In this document: positions 7,483 through 16,396 of the stretch, one piece after another
Numbering within the stretch: the stretch's first letter is position 1
Layout of the letters: every line of letters begins with the position of its first letter
Assembly (NCBI RefSeq): GCF_013377855.1
Contig: NZ_JABXYJ010000004.1
Span: 380,942-436,939, forward strand
Source of the DNA: Cognatundibacterium oligocarboniphilum
Lineage (GTDB): Bacteria; Pseudomonadota; Gammaproteobacteria; Burkholderiales; Burkholderiaceae_D
Length of the DNA: 55,998 bases
Direction of reading: 5' to 3'
The notes under the pieces: generated by a model
Database searches by the model: none
What the model was told of the DNA's origin: nothing
What the model saw: only the letters and a program-made list of their open reading frames with translations
Position numbers and translations under genes: made by a program

Positions 7483-8865
7483 ATGAAACAGACCTTACCC
7501 AGCGCTCTGATGAATCGGCGCACGTTACTTAAATGGAGTTGCGGCGCAGCTTTAGGCAGTTCCTCCCTGCTGGCTACGCTGGGCGGACTGACCGCTATGG
7601 GAAGTGCGGCGGCAGCCGGTAGCTCGGGCTATCGCGCATTGGTATGCGTGTATCTCTACGGCGGCAATGACGCCTTCAACCTGATTGTACCCACAGACAG
7701 TACAGGTTATGCAGCGTATCGGAGTGCCCGCGTGAAACTGGCCATTCCTCAGTCCAGTCTGTTGCCCATCACAGCTAAAACACCGGATGGTCATCAATAT
7801 GGTTTACATCCCTCTGTACCAGAACTGCAATCGCTGTTCTCAACGGGGCAATTGGGCGTAATCGCCAATGTCGGTACCTTACTTGCTCCTGTGACACGTA
7901 TGGATTACCTGGCAGGAAATAATCTGCCGCAACAATTGTTTTCGCATTACGATCAGACCAATCAATGGATGACCAGTCGTCCGGAAACTCCGGATCTCAC
8001 CGGCTGGGGCGGGCGTATCGCTGATTTACTGCAATCACAGAATCAGGCGAATGGCTTATCGATGAATATCTCGCTGGACGGCAATAACGTATTTCAAAGC
8101 GGAAATACCGTACTGCCTTACGCCGTCGATCCACAAGCCGGCGCACAGGATTTTGATGGACTGACTGCCAATGATCCGGCCGAACGCCTGAAGGCTTTTC
8201 AATCAATAATCGATCAAGGCAGTGCCAGCGCCAATCTGCTCGAACAACAGCAAGCCGGCGCAGTTAAACAAAGCCGCATGTTGGGTAAGGTTGTACGCAC
8301 GGCGCTTGGACAGGCACCGGTTCTTAAGACGGTATTTCCCAATAGTGACCTGGGGCAGCAGTTGAAAATGGCGGCGCAACTGATCTCCGTACGCAGTCAG
8401 CTGGGGGCAACGCGGCAAGTGTTTTTCGTATCTATGGGGGGCTTTGATACGCATGATAATCAACCGATTGCGCAACCCAGATTGTTCAGCGCACTCAGTC
8501 AGGCACTCTCCGCCTTTTATAACGCCACTGTAGAGCTTGGCATCGCCAATTCGGTCACGACGTTTACGCAATCGGATTTTGGCCGCACACTGACCAATAA
8601 CGACAATGGCACCGACCACGGCTGGGGTTCGCACCATCTGGTGCTGGGAGGTGGCGTCATCGGCGGCGACATCTACGGCAGCATGCCTGACCTGACCATA
8701 GGCGGTGCGAACGATGCTGATCTCGGCCGCATCATTCCTTCCACCTCGACCTATCAGTACGCCGCTACACTGGGGCAATGGCTGGGCGTATCCAATAGTG
8801 ATCTGGCGACCCTGTTTCCGAATTTAAATCGTTTTAACAAAGCCAATCTGGGATTTATGGCTTGA
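7483..8865 (+). CDS. DUF1501 family protein with Tat signal
   Basis: A protein of about 460 residues. The N-terminus carries a twin-arginine signal (MNRRTLLKW and a hydrophobic stretch ending AAAAG), so it is exported folded. The fold resembles the alkaline-phosphatase/sulfatase superfamily, as is usual for DUF1501: YGGNDAFNLIVP near the start of the mature part, GGFDTHDNQ in the middle, and SDFGRTLTNN with DHGWGSHHLVLGG near the end, a likely metal-binding cluster. Three in-frame ATGs (7471, 7477, 7483) are possible. The one at 7483 has GAGG six bases upstream, and the one at 7471 overlaps the previous stop. No enzymatic activity is established. It works with the upstream DUF1800 partner. 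Confidence 0.87.
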   Translation: MKQTLPSALMNRRTLLKWSCGAALGSSSLLATLGGLTAMGSAAAAGSSGYRALVCVYLYGGNDAFNLIVPTDSTGYAAYRSARVKLAIPQSSLLPITAKTPDGHQYGLHPSVPELQSLFSTGQLGVIANVGTLLAPVTRMDYLAGNNLPQQLFSHYDQTNQWMTSRPETPDLTGWGGRIADLLQSQNQANGLSMNISLDGNNVFQSGNTVLPYAVDPQAGAQDFDGLTANDPAERLKAFQSIIDQGSASANLLEQQQAGAVKQSRMLGKVVRTALGQAPVLKTVFPNSDLGQQLKMAAQLISVRSQLGATRQVFFVSMGGFDTHDNQPIAQPRLFSALSQALSAFYNATVELGIANSVTTFTQSDFGRTLTNNDNGTDHGWGSHHLVLGGGVIGGDIYGSMPDLTIGGANDADLGRIIPSTSTYQYAATLGQWLGVSNSDLATLFPNLNRFNKANLGFMA

Positions 8866-8961
8866 AGGCTTTCCGGTATCTAGCTACGGTGAGAGCGCCT
8901 ATGCGCAAATCGGGATCAGCGTTATAAAGTGTTGGGCGCCTCCCGTTATGCTGGTGAATAC

Positions 8962-10008
8962 TCAGACCATGCAGCCGGAAGCGCCGGAAGAAAGGTCATG
9001 GACGGTTTCATGTTGCTGCTTGCCGGTTTCCACTGCCGTTGCGGCAGCGACGGTAATGCCGTTTTTGACGGCGACGATTTCAGCCATGATAGACAGGGCG
9101 ATTTCTGCCGGCGTCTTGCTGCCGATATACAGGCCAGCCGGGCCATGCAGCCCTTGCAGGGTCTGGTCCGGGATATCGAAATGGGTGCGCAGCCGTTCGC
9201 GCCGGTGCTGGCTGTTTCTGCGCGAACCGATTGCGCCGACGTAAAACGCCTGCGACTGCAGCGCATCGATCAATGCCAGATCATCGAGTTTCGGATCATG
9301 GGTCAGGGCAATGACGGCGGTACGGGCATCGGGCTGCAAACGCAGGATCAGGTCGTCCGGCATGTCTGAACTGAGGCTGGTGCCGGGCAATTGCCAGCTG
9401 GCGCGGTATTCCTCACGCGGCTCGCAGACAATGACTTCAAAGCCCAGGCTCAGGGCGATCTGGCACAGGAAACGGGACAGGTCGCTGGCGCCGATGACGA
9501 TCAGCCTGACTTGCGGCCCCAGGTAAGTGGTGAGTTGTTGCTGATCCAGATGCGGCATCCCGTCGCGCTGACCTGGCCGTAGCGTAACGTCACCGCTTGC
9601 CAGGTTCAGCACCCGTTCGGTACTGCGCCGCTGTTCGCAACACGCCAGCAATTCATCCAGCCGGCTGTGCGCCGATACCGGTTCCAGCACCAGTTCGACC
9701 GTACCACCGCATGGCAGGCCGAAACGGTGCGCTTCGTCGGCGGAAATGCCGTAGCGCATCACGGCGGGCAGATGGCTGTTGCAGACGGTATGGATGCCTT
9801 GTTCCCGTATCCGTTGTATCAGTTCGTCTTCGATGCAGCCTCCCGACACCGAACCGGCGGTTTCGCCGAGGGCGTTGATCGCCATCAGCGAACCGGGCGG
9901 ACGCGGGGAGGAGCCCCAGGTTCTGGCCACCGTGACCAGCACGACGGGCAGGCCGAGCGCCTGCCAGTGTAGTGCGGTGCGGAGCACGAAGGTGTCGAGA
10001 TCTTCCAT
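8962..10008 (-). CDS. XdhC family protein (molybdenum cofactor insertion for the adjacent hydroxylase)
   Basis: A 348-residue XdhC/CoxI protein. The N-terminal XdhC-CoxI domain shows ARTWGSSPRPPGSLMAI and GSVSGGCIEDEL (about 30-65). The C-terminal Rossmann-type XdhC domain shows LIVIGASDLSRFL, the ALTHDPKLDDLAL motif and the YVGAIGSRRN string. Proteins of this type bind sulfurated molybdenum cofactor and hand it to xanthine-dehydrogenase-family enzymes, protecting it from oxidation. It is the last gene of the unit, 16 bases after the Mo subunit, with GAGGAG upstream of its ATG. Its job here is almost certainly maturation of that subunit in the cytoplasm before Tat export. Confidence 0.88.
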   Translation of the reverse strand: MEDLDTFVLRTALHWQALGLPVVLVTVARTWGSSPRPPGSLMAINALGETAGSVSGGCIEDELIQRIREQGIHTVCNSHLPAVMRYGISADEAHRFGLPCGGTVELVLEPVSAHSRLDELLACCEQRRSTERVLNLASGDVTLRPGQRDGMPHLDQQQLTTYLGPQVRLIVIGASDLSRFLCQIALSLGFEVIVCEPREEYRASWQLPGTSLSSDMPDDLILRLQPDARTAVIALTHDPKLDDLALIDALQSQAFYVGAIGSRRNSQHRRERLRTHFDIPDQTLQGLHGPAGLYIGSKTPAEIALSIMAEIVAVKNGITVAAATAVETGKQQHETVHDLSSGASGCMV

Positions 10009-10024
10009 CTTGTCAGCCCGCTCC

Positions 10025-12259
10025 TCAGGTTGTGCTCAGCTTGAACGGCAATTGACGCACCGGCTTGCCGGTCAGCCGCGCCAGTGCGTTGGCAAAGGCC
10101 GGCGCCAGCGGCGGCAGGCCGGGTTCGCCCATGCCGGTAGGCGGTTCTGCGCTGGGCACCACATGGATGTCGAAAGCCGGCACATCCGTGATGCGGGCCA
10201 CGGTGTAGTCGCTGAAGTTGCTCTGTTCCACGATACCGTCTTTCAGCGTGATGGCTGCACCCGGCAGACACATGGACAGCCCCATGACGGCGGCTCCCTG
10301 CACCTGCGCTTCGATGGTGCGCGGATTGACCGCCAGATTGCAATGCACACCGGCCGTCACGCGAATCAGCGCCGGTTGTCCTTTCTTGAGCGTTGCTTCC
10401 ACCACATAGGCGACCACGGTTGAGAACGATTCATGCACGGCCACGCCCCAGGCATGAGCGGCCGGCAGCCGTTTTTTGCCATAGCCGCTCTTGTCCACCG
10501 CCAGTTGCAGCGCGGCGCGGTGACGCGGATGCTGTTCACCGAATAGGTTCATCCGGTACGCTACCGGGTCCTGTTTTGTGGCGCGGGCGATCTCATCGAC
10601 CAGTGTCTCCATCACAAATGCGGTATGGGTCGACCCGACGCTGCGCCACCATAGCACCGGCACATTGTGTCTGGGGTGATGCACTGTCAGGCGCATCGGG
10701 AACGGATAGGGATCTCGCATGCCTTCGGTGGCGGTGGCGTCGATGCCGTTTTTGACCTGAAATGATTCAAACAGCGTACCTGCCGTGATGGACTGGCCGA
10801 CAATCACATGATCCCAGGCCAGCACTTGACCTTTCTGGTCGAAACCGATGCGGGCGCGGTGCAGGTGCATCGGACGGTAATAGCCGCCGTGCATATCGTC
10901 TTCACGGCTCCAGACTGTGCGCACCGGTACATTCAGGCCTGCTGCATGGGTTGCCTTGGCAATTTCGCAGGCTTCAGTGACAAAATCGCTGCCGCTGGAA
11001 AAGCGCCGGCCAAATCCGCCGCCTGCCATCTGCACATGCATGGCAACCTGTTCCGGTTTCAGTCCCAGTACTTTCGCCGCCGCCGCCGCATCCATGCCGG
11101 GCCCCTGCGAGCCGGTCCAGACTTCGGCGCGTCCTTCTGACAATGCCACGGTGCAGTTCAGCGGCTCCATGGCGGCATGCGCCAGATAAGGAAAAATAAA
11201 TTCGGCATCGATTTTTCCGGTAGCGCTGCCGAGTGCGGAAACATCCGCCTCAAAAAGCCGCGGACCCGGCTGTGTGGCGAGCTGGCGGTATTCTGCCAGT
11301 TGCTTCATGCTGTCCACTTTTTCGACCGCTTCGGTGTTCCATGTCAGTTTCAGCGCATCGCGCCCCTTTTTGGCAGACCAGTAGCCGTCGGCCACCACAG
11401 CCACGCCTTCGCCATGATGATCCAGCGGAATACGCACCACCGCCTTGACGCCTTTGATGGCCAGCGCCGCACTGTCGCCCACCGAAGACGGGCGGCCACC
11501 AAAGACCGGCGGCCGGGCGACCACGGCAGTCAGCTGTCCCGGCAGATGCATATCGATGCCGTAATCCTGTTTGCCACTGCTTTTGGCGCGCGCATCCAGA
11601 CGGTTGGTGGGCTGCCCGATGAGGCGGAAGTCGGCGGGGCTTTTCAGCGTCACATGCTCCGGCACCGGCATCGTCATGGCAGATTCCGCCAGTTCGCCAT
11701 AGCTGAGCTGGCGACCATCGGGATGCATCACCTTGCTGGCCCGGGTGTGCAGTTGCTCGGCAGGCGTGTTCCAGCGCGCTGCTGCTGCGCTCAGCAGCAT
11801 GGCCCGGGAACGGGCGCCGAGTTCGCGGTATTGCGTGAAACTGTTTTTGATGGAATTGGAACCACCGGTCAGGTGGATGCCAAACAGCGGATCGACATAG
11901 GCCGCATCGCCCGACCCGTGCTGGCTGCGCACCAGGCTCCAGTCGGCATCGAGCTCCTCTGCCAGGATCATCGGCAGCGCAGTTTGCACGCCCTGACCGA
12001 ATTCAAGCCGGTTGATGATGACCGTAATTTCACCGTCCGGCGCAATCCGGACAAATGCCGATGGCTGCTGGGTGGGTTTTAAGGCGTCCGCCGTCTGCCC
12101 TGCTGCCAGATGCGGGAAAGTGCCGAGCGCAAATCCGCCGATGCCCGCGAGCTTCAGGAAACTGCGGCGCGTCAGTCCTGACGCGGGTTCCGGTTGATTC
12201 CGGCTCAGCAGGTGCTGCAGGGCGCGTGGCATGTCGATGTCTTGGATATTCGGTAACAT
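10025..12259 (-). CDS. Tat-exported molybdopterin-binding hydroxylase large subunit (isoquinoline oxidoreductase/aldehyde oxidase type)
   Basis: A 744-residue xanthine-oxidase-family molybdenum subunit of IorB type. A Tat signal sits at about 29-52 (LTRRSFLKLAGIGG), so the enzyme is periplasmic. Family landmarks are NRLEFGQGVQTALPMILAEELD near the N-terminus, AGGGFGRRF in the middle, WWRSVGSTHTAFVMETLVDEI and the near-C-terminal GMGEPGLPPLAPA, whose glutamate is the catalytic base. It oxidises aldehydes or N-heterocycles with water as oxygen donor; the substrate is unknown. The start at 12259 is set by AAGGA six bases upstream and by the end of the 2Fe-2S gene at 12270. Any longer N-terminus would overlap that gene. 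Confidence 0.88.
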   Translation of the reverse strand: MLPNIQDIDMPRALQHLLSRNQPEPASGLTRRSFLKLAGIGGFALGTFPHLAAGQTADALKPTQQPSAFVRIAPDGEITVIINRLEFGQGVQTALPMILAEELDADWSLVRSQHGSGDAAYVDPLFGIHLTGGSNSIKNSFTQYRELGARSRAMLLSAAAARWNTPAEQLHTRASKVMHPDGRQLSYGELAESAMTMPVPEHVTLKSPADFRLIGQPTNRLDARAKSSGKQDYGIDMHLPGQLTAVVARPPVFGGRPSSVGDSAALAIKGVKAVVRIPLDHHGEGVAVVADGYWSAKKGRDALKLTWNTEAVEKVDSMKQLAEYRQLATQPGPRLFEADVSALGSATGKIDAEFIFPYLAHAAMEPLNCTVALSEGRAEVWTGSQGPGMDAAAAAKVLGLKPEQVAMHVQMAGGGFGRRFSSGSDFVTEACEIAKATHAAGLNVPVRTVWSREDDMHGGYYRPMHLHRARIGFDQKGQVLAWDHVIVGQSITAGTLFESFQVKNGIDATATEGMRDPYPFPMRLTVHHPRHNVPVLWWRSVGSTHTAFVMETLVDEIARATKQDPVAYRMNLFGEQHPRHRAALQLAVDKSGYGKKRLPAAHAWGVAVHESFSTVVAYVVEATLKKGQPALIRVTAGVHCNLAVNPRTIEAQVQGAAVMGLSMCLPGAAITLKDGIVEQSNFSDYTVARITDVPAFDIHVVPSAEPPTGMGEPGLPPLAPAFANALARLTGKPVRQLPFKLSTT

Positions 12260-12269
12260 GAGGATTCCT

Positions 12270-12743
12270 TCAGGTGAGGGATTTGGCAGCATCGGCCACG
12301 GCGGCTCGGATCCGGGGGTAAGTGCCGCAGCGGCAGATGTTGCCGGCCATCGCGGTATCGATTTCTGCCGCACTTGGCTGTTTGCCCCGCGGCAGGGATT
12401 TCAAAAATGCCGTTGCGCTCATGATCTGGCCGCTCTGGCAATAGCCGCATTGCGCCACATCATGCCTGATCCAGGCGGCCTGCACCGCATTGCCCACGCG
12501 GTCATCGCCGCCCGTGGCTGCTTCGATCGTGGTGATTTTCCTGCCTTCAACACTGGAAACCGGTGTGACGCACGAACGGATCGCCTGCCCGTCCAGATGC
12601 ACGGTACAGGCGCCGCACAAGGCTGCGCCACAGCCGAATTTGGTGCCGGTCAGCTGGAGGCTGTCGCGCAGCGTCCACAGCAGCGGGGTGTCTGGTTCGA
12701 CGTCCACCAGCGTATCTTTACCGTTGATAGTGAGCTTGATCAT
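12270..12743 (-). CDS. (2Fe-2S)-binding subunit of the molybdenum hydroxylase
   Basis: A 157-residue electron-transfer subunit with the two classic clusters of this enzyme class. The plant-ferredoxin-type cluster uses Cys38, Cys43, Cys46 and Cys58 ([12 protein letters not shown] then RSC). The second cluster uses Cys99, Cys102, Cys137 and Cys139 (CGYC and CRC). It passes electrons from the Mo subunit encoded ten bases downstream. There is no FAD subunit and no cytochrome c domain in the operon, so the onward acceptor is unknown. It lacks a signal peptide, and in this enzyme class it is normally carried out of the cell bound to the Tat-signalled large subunit. GGAG precedes the ATG at 12743. 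Confidence 0.9.
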   Translation of the reverse strand: MIKLTINGKDTLVDVEPDTPLLWTLRDSLQLTGTKFGCGAALCGACTVHLDGQAIRSCVTPVSSVEGRKITTIEAATGGDDRVGNAVQAAWIRHDVAQCGYCQSGQIMSATAFLKSLPRGKQPSAAEIDTAMAGNICRCGTYPRIRAAVADAAKSLT

Positions 12744-12913
12744 AGAATTCTCCAGAGTGAGAAAGAAAGGCCGGGCGGATGTCGCAGTCAACACAGCCCT
12801 GGCTGGTCCGGCGTTGTCATCCATCATAGAACAGTTGCCGCCTGAATGCCGGACGGTTAAAAGGGAAATCTCCTGTGCGATGGCTATTGTGTCGCAAGAA
12901 CAGGGCCGGGAGT

Positions 12914-12947
12914 TTGCCTGATCTGATGCTTTTCTTGCCTGATTTGA
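12914..12947. promoter_or_regulatory. candidate AraC-type operator: 13-bp direct repeat at 21-bp spacing
   Basis: TTGCCTGATCTGA (12914-12926) and TTGCCTGATTTGA (12935-12947) differ at one base and start 21 bases apart, two turns of the helix. This is the usual geometry for AraC-family half-sites. They lie in the intergenic region between the molybdenum hydroxylase genes and the divergent AraC gene, about 80 bases before the latter. Control of both sides is inferred. Confidence 0.55.
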
Positions 12948-13025
12948 CGAATTCTTTACAAAAATAAAAAACAAAACAGTGAACGGTGATAGCCTGCATC
13001 TGCCTGAATCCTTTTCCGACTCCCT

Positions 13026-13937
13026 ATGAAAGAACAATCTCAATCATCCGCTGCCAACAAGCAGTTACTGGCAGAACTGGCTGGACAAATTGCCCAAACC
13101 GATGGGGTTTTTAACACACTGATCCCCGAGCTGACGGTCTTTCGCCGCAGTACCCTGACTGCCCCGCTTCCCTGCATTTACGGTCTGGGGCTGGGCTTGA
13201 CGGTGCAGGGTGGAAAGCGTGTCATGCTGGGTGACGAGATGTTTGACTACGGCCCGGGTCAGTCGCTGCTGACTTCGGTGGATCTGCCGGTCATTTCCCA
13301 TGTGACCCGCGCCACCGCAGAAGCGCCGTATCTGGGGCTGGGCATTGCGCTGGATGCCCGGCTGATTACCCAGATTGCCGCCGGTATGCCCGTTCCGGCA
13401 TCGTCCAGAGCACCGGCGGCACGCGCCATGTCGGTCGTCGATCTGGAAGACGGATTGCTGGGGGCGCTGGTACGCCTGGTGCAGCTATTGCGAGAACCGG
13501 CAATGATCCCGCTGATTGCCCCGCTGATGTTGCAGGAAATCATCGTGCGCCTGTTGAGCGGCGGGCATGAGCGCGTGTTGCGCCATCTGGTGACGGCCGG
13601 TTCGCCGGGGCAGCAGATCGCCAAAGTCATGTCCTGGCTGAAGCAGCACTACATGGAGGATATTGCGATGGAAGACCTGTCGGTCAGGGCGCACATGAGT
13701 CCGTCGACTTTCCGGCAGCATTTCCGTCAGGTAGCCGGCATGAGTCCGCTGCAATACCTGAAATATTTACGTTTGCAGGAAGCCCGGCAATTGATGCTGA
13801 ATCAGGACTTAGACGCCAGCAGCGCGGCAATTCAGGTCGGGTATGAAAGTGCATCCCAGTTCAGCCGCGAATATACCCGGCTGTTTGGCGCGCCGCCTTT
13901 GCGTGACATCCGGCGGGTGCGTGCGTTGCCGGTGTAG
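13026..13937 (+). CDS. AraC family transcriptional regulator
   Basis: A 303-residue regulator. Residues about 20-170 match the AraC-type N-terminal effector domain ([30 protein letters not shown]). The C-terminal region of about 195-295 holds two helix-turn-helix units ([19 protein letters not shown] and [22 protein letters not shown]). The family has YqhC-like members that respond to aldehydes and turn on nearby oxidoreductases. It is divergently transcribed from the molybdenum hydroxylase operon and separated from it by a region with a 21-bp-spaced direct repeat, so it probably activates that operon. The inducer is unknown. No strong ribosome site is visible before the ATG. Confidence 0.85.
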   Translation: MKEQSQSSAANKQLLAELAGQIAQTDGVFNTLIPELTVFRRSTLTAPLPCIYGLGLGLTVQGGKRVMLGDEMFDYGPGQSLLTSVDLPVISHVTRATAEAPYLGLGIALDARLITQIAAGMPVPASSRAPAARAMSVVDLEDGLLGALVRLVQLLREPAMIPLIAPLMLQEIIVRLLSGGHERVLRHLVTAGSPGQQIAKVMSWLKQHYMEDIAMEDLSVRAHMSPSTFRQHFRQVAGMSPLQYLKYLRLQEARQLMLNQDLDASSAAIQVGYESASQFSREYTRLFGAPPLRDIRRVRALPV

Positions 13938-13949
13938 GCCGGCGCGCCA

Positions 13950-15332
13950 TCAAGGATGGCAACAGACATCCATGCTGTGCAGATTCAGCGTTCCGGCATC
14001 GGCCGGCAACACATAGACCGGTGCAAAACCACCGCCCGGCGTGCGGAAGTTGGTGGTTTGCCCCTGATAGAGGCGGGCTGCAGTCCACAGCACCTCACCG
14101 TCATACACATAGTCCCGCAAATCGAATTTGAGCGCCTGCGCCGCATCGGTACCGGCAATCATGCGCTCCCCCGGCTTCACCAGCGCCTGGGCGATGTACT
14201 GCCCGGCCAGGATTTCCTGCCACACCCGTTGCGTGATTTTGTCGCCGCGGTACGCGGCACGGCTGCCAAAGCCGGCGGCAGGTTTGAAGAACAGACCGTG
14301 CCGCGCTTTCCAGAGCCGTTCGCTCTGGTCGGCGGTGACCAGTTCCGTCCGCGGAATGTTGTCGCACAGGATATCCTGAATGGCAGGCGCAACGCCCCAT
14401 GCGCTCAGACGTTGCCGGTCCGTCCACAGCACCAGATTGCGCTTGTCGGCATACAGGGCATGGGTCTGCGGATGCGGCGTCAGCACCATCGCATCGCACA
14501 GATAGGCGTCGCGCAGGACCTGATGTTCTGGCTGTTCCAGGTAAAAATCGGTGAGCCGGTTATACACCAGATCAATCGGTGTTTCACCGTACCATAACTG
14601 AGCGTTTTCCAGCCGGAATGTCGCCGGGCCCGCAATCACGACATGGATGCCATGACGTTCAAACAATTGCTGGAACAGCAGGAATTCCGGATAAAGATAT
14701 TGCTGTTCCGGATTTTCATCGACGATCGCGATGCTTGTCAGCGGGCGCTGGCGCTGGGTCATCGCCAGCGCCCATTCCTGCTGAAACATATCGATGATGC
14801 GGGTTTCAAAAGCATCAATCGAGGAGCGGGACGGGACGTACATTTCAATTTCGGCGCAGCATGCGCGCTGGGCGCGGGCGAGGATCGCATTGAGCATGGC
14901 GCCGCCCGCATTGGTATTGACTTCGATCAGACCGGAATGCTGTTCGTTGACGTGGAAGTCATAGCCGAAAAAAACACCGCGCTGTCCCGGCGGCGTGTGA
15001 CGGGCAATGTCCGGTGCCGTCGCCAGCACGAAGTTGCGGTAGGCGGGCAATGCCACCACCGCTTCTATTGCGTCAATCGTGTCCCGCATACGTTGCGCCT
15101 GCCGGTGGGAGAGGAATACCGGATGCTCGGCAAACAGATGCGGACAGCGTTGCTGAATCAGGGACGACAGTTCATGCTGACTGATCTCGGATTCCAGCGC
15201 CTGCTGCAATGCCTGCTGATTCAGGCTGATGCAGAAGCATTCGCTGTTGAGCTGGCTGGCCACCGCCATTTCCGGCACAGACAGCACAGTCTGGCTGGCG
15301 ATGGGGAGCGCGGTGGCGTCCGGTTCAGACAT
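13950..15332 (-). CDS. conserved hypothetical protein, likely ATP-grasp-like ligase fold
   Basis: A 460-residue soluble protein with no signal peptide. FFGYDFHVN and LIEVNTNAGGAMLN (about residues 120-150), IDLVYNRLTDFYLE (about 258-271), LVLWTDRQRLSAWG and GLFFKPAAGFGSRAAYRGDK (about 345-365) resemble the nucleotide- and Mg-binding parts of circularly permuted or glutathionylspermidine-synthase-like ATP-grasp proteins. The last string looks like the flexible glycine loop with its lysine. Such enzymes join a carboxylate to an amine or thiol using ATP. The substrate is unknown, and no partner gene is next to it. GAGGT five bases before the ATG supports the start. The neighbouring AraC gene converges on it. 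Fold assignment is inference. Confidence 0.6.
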   Translation of the reverse strand: MSEPDATALPIASQTVLSVPEMAVASQLNSECFCISLNQQALQQALESEISQHELSSLIQQRCPHLFAEHPVFLSHRQAQRMRDTIDAIEAVVALPAYRNFVLATAPDIARHTPPGQRGVFFGYDFHVNEQHSGLIEVNTNAGGAMLNAILARAQRACCAEIEMYVPSRSSIDAFETRIIDMFQQEWALAMTQRQRPLTSIAIVDENPEQQYLYPEFLLFQQLFERHGIHVVIAGPATFRLENAQLWYGETPIDLVYNRLTDFYLEQPEHQVLRDAYLCDAMVLTPHPQTHALYADKRNLVLWTDRQRLSAWGVAPAIQDILCDNIPRTELVTADQSERLWKARHGLFFKPAAGFGSRAAYRGDKITQRVWQEILAGQYIAQALVKPGERMIAGTDAAQALKFDLRDYVYDGEVLWTAARLYQGQTTNFRTPGGGFAPVYVLPADAGTLNLHSMDVCCHP

Positions 15333-15473
15333 CGGGATACCTCATGACATCAGATGGTTGGAATAGATTTTAGTGTGACGTTGGCCTGAAATTGTCGCAT
15401 TTCGTGCATGAATGAGCATAGCTGTGATCGTGGAACAGATAACTTGATGTGAAACAAGGATGGTTTAAATAAT

Positions 15474-15503
15474 TCTATATTTCGATTATTATGGAAATAT
15501 AGA
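15474..15503. promoter_or_regulatory. perfect palindromic ArsR operator candidate
   Basis: TCTATATTTC (15474-15483) and GAAATATAGA (15494-15503) form a perfect 10-bp inverted repeat around a 10-base spacer, 30 bases before the arsR start. ArsR/SmtB dimers bind such AT-rich dyads overlapping their own promoter, so repression relieved by As(III) is expected. Confidence 0.75.
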
Positions 15504-15533
15504 TTGAAAATTCAAAGGATAAAAAGGATAAAT

Positions 15534-15878
15534 ATGGAAACCCGACAAGCCATTTCTGCACTGGCGGCGATTGCGCAGGAATCACGTCTCGCTATATTCC
15601 GTCTGCTGGTGCAGGCCGGACCTGCCGGATTAATCGCCAGCAAGATCAGCGAGCAGCTCACGATTCCACCGTCTTCTTTGTCTTTTCATCTGAAAGAGCT
15701 GAATTACGCCGGATTGACCACTGCCAGACAGGATGGCCGTTTCATGATTTATACGGCCAATTTCGAGACCATGAACGATCTGCTGGGTTTTCTCACTGAC
15801 AACTGCTGTGGCGGTAATCCCTGTTCTTCCGCATCGTCCTGTACATCGGATGCCTGCAGCAGCGCGGTCACAGCTTAA
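15534..15878 (+). CDS. arsR: ArsR family arsenic-responsive repressor with Cys-rich C-terminal tail
   Basis: A 114-residue winged-helix repressor (ALAAIAQESRLAIFRLL, then the recognition helix around PPSSLSFHLKELNYAGL). It lacks the CVCDL box in the DNA-binding helix of E. coli-type ArsR. Instead the tail after residue 90 carries Cys91, Cys92, Cys97, Cys103 and Cys108. The Cys-Cys pair plus Cys97 resembles the separately evolved As(III) site of the Acidithiobacillus ferrooxidans type. It heads the arsR-arsC-aquaporin operon and should repress from the palindrome just upstream. AAAGGA precedes the ATG at 15534. An upstream ATG at 15504 would add ten residues but lacks support. Confidence 0.9.
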   Translation: METRQAISALAAIAQESRLAIFRLLVQAGPAGLIASKISEQLTIPPSSLSFHLKELNYAGLTTARQDGRFMIYTANFETMNDLLGFLTDNCCGGNPCSSASSCTSDACSSAVTA

Positions 15879-15916
15879 GCGATGTTTTTCCTTCTTATTG
15901 ATTTTCTGATCAGGCC

Positions 15917-16396
15917 ATGAACGTACTCTTTCTCTGCACCGGCAATTCCTGCCGTTCCATTCTGGGTGAAGCCACTTTCAATCATTTAGCACCGCCCGGC
16001 TGGCATGCCATGAGCGCCGGTAGCCAGCCCACCGGACAGGTGCATCCGCGCTCGCTGGCCCTGCTGGCAAAGGAAGGCATTGCTGCCAACGGTTATGACA
16101 GCAAGTCCTGGGATAATCTGCCCGCTACGCCTGATATTGTCATCACGGTCTGTTCCAGTGCGGCCGGCGAGACCTGTCCGGCCTACCTGGGGCCGGTATT
16201 GCGCACGCACTGGGGAGTCGCTGATCCGGCGCATGTAACCGGCACCGATGCCCAGATAGACGCCGCATTTATGCAGGCATACCGGATTCTGCGCGCTCGC
16301 ATCGAGACATTTTTTGCCTTGCCGCTGGAAGATCTGGTGCAGGACAAGACCAGGCTCAAAGTCGAGCTGGACCGGATCGGAGTGCAATCAGCATGA
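15917..16396 (+). CDS. arsC: arsenate reductase, low-molecular-weight phosphatase type
   Basis: A 159-residue cytoplasmic enzyme that reduces As(V) to As(III). The LMW-phosphatase P-loop FLCTGNSCRS gives the nucleophile Cys7 and Arg13. The redox pair VCSSAAGETCP gives Cys79 and Cys87, matching the Cys10/82/89 relay of thioredoxin-linked ArsC. WGVADPA (about 99-105) carries the general-acid aspartate. The length is normal for the class, slightly long at the C-terminus. It lies 38 bases after arsR and overlaps the next gene by four bases (ATGA), so it is probably translationally coupled to the aquaporin that lets the product leave. Confidence 0.92.
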   Translation: MNVLFLCTGNSCRSILGEATFNHLAPPGWHAMSAGSQPTGQVHPRSLALLAKEGIAANGYDSKSWDNLPATPDIVITVCSSAAGETCPAYLGPVLRTHWGVADPAHVTGTDAQIDAAFMQAYRILRARIETFFALPLEDLVQDKTRLKVELDRIGVQSA

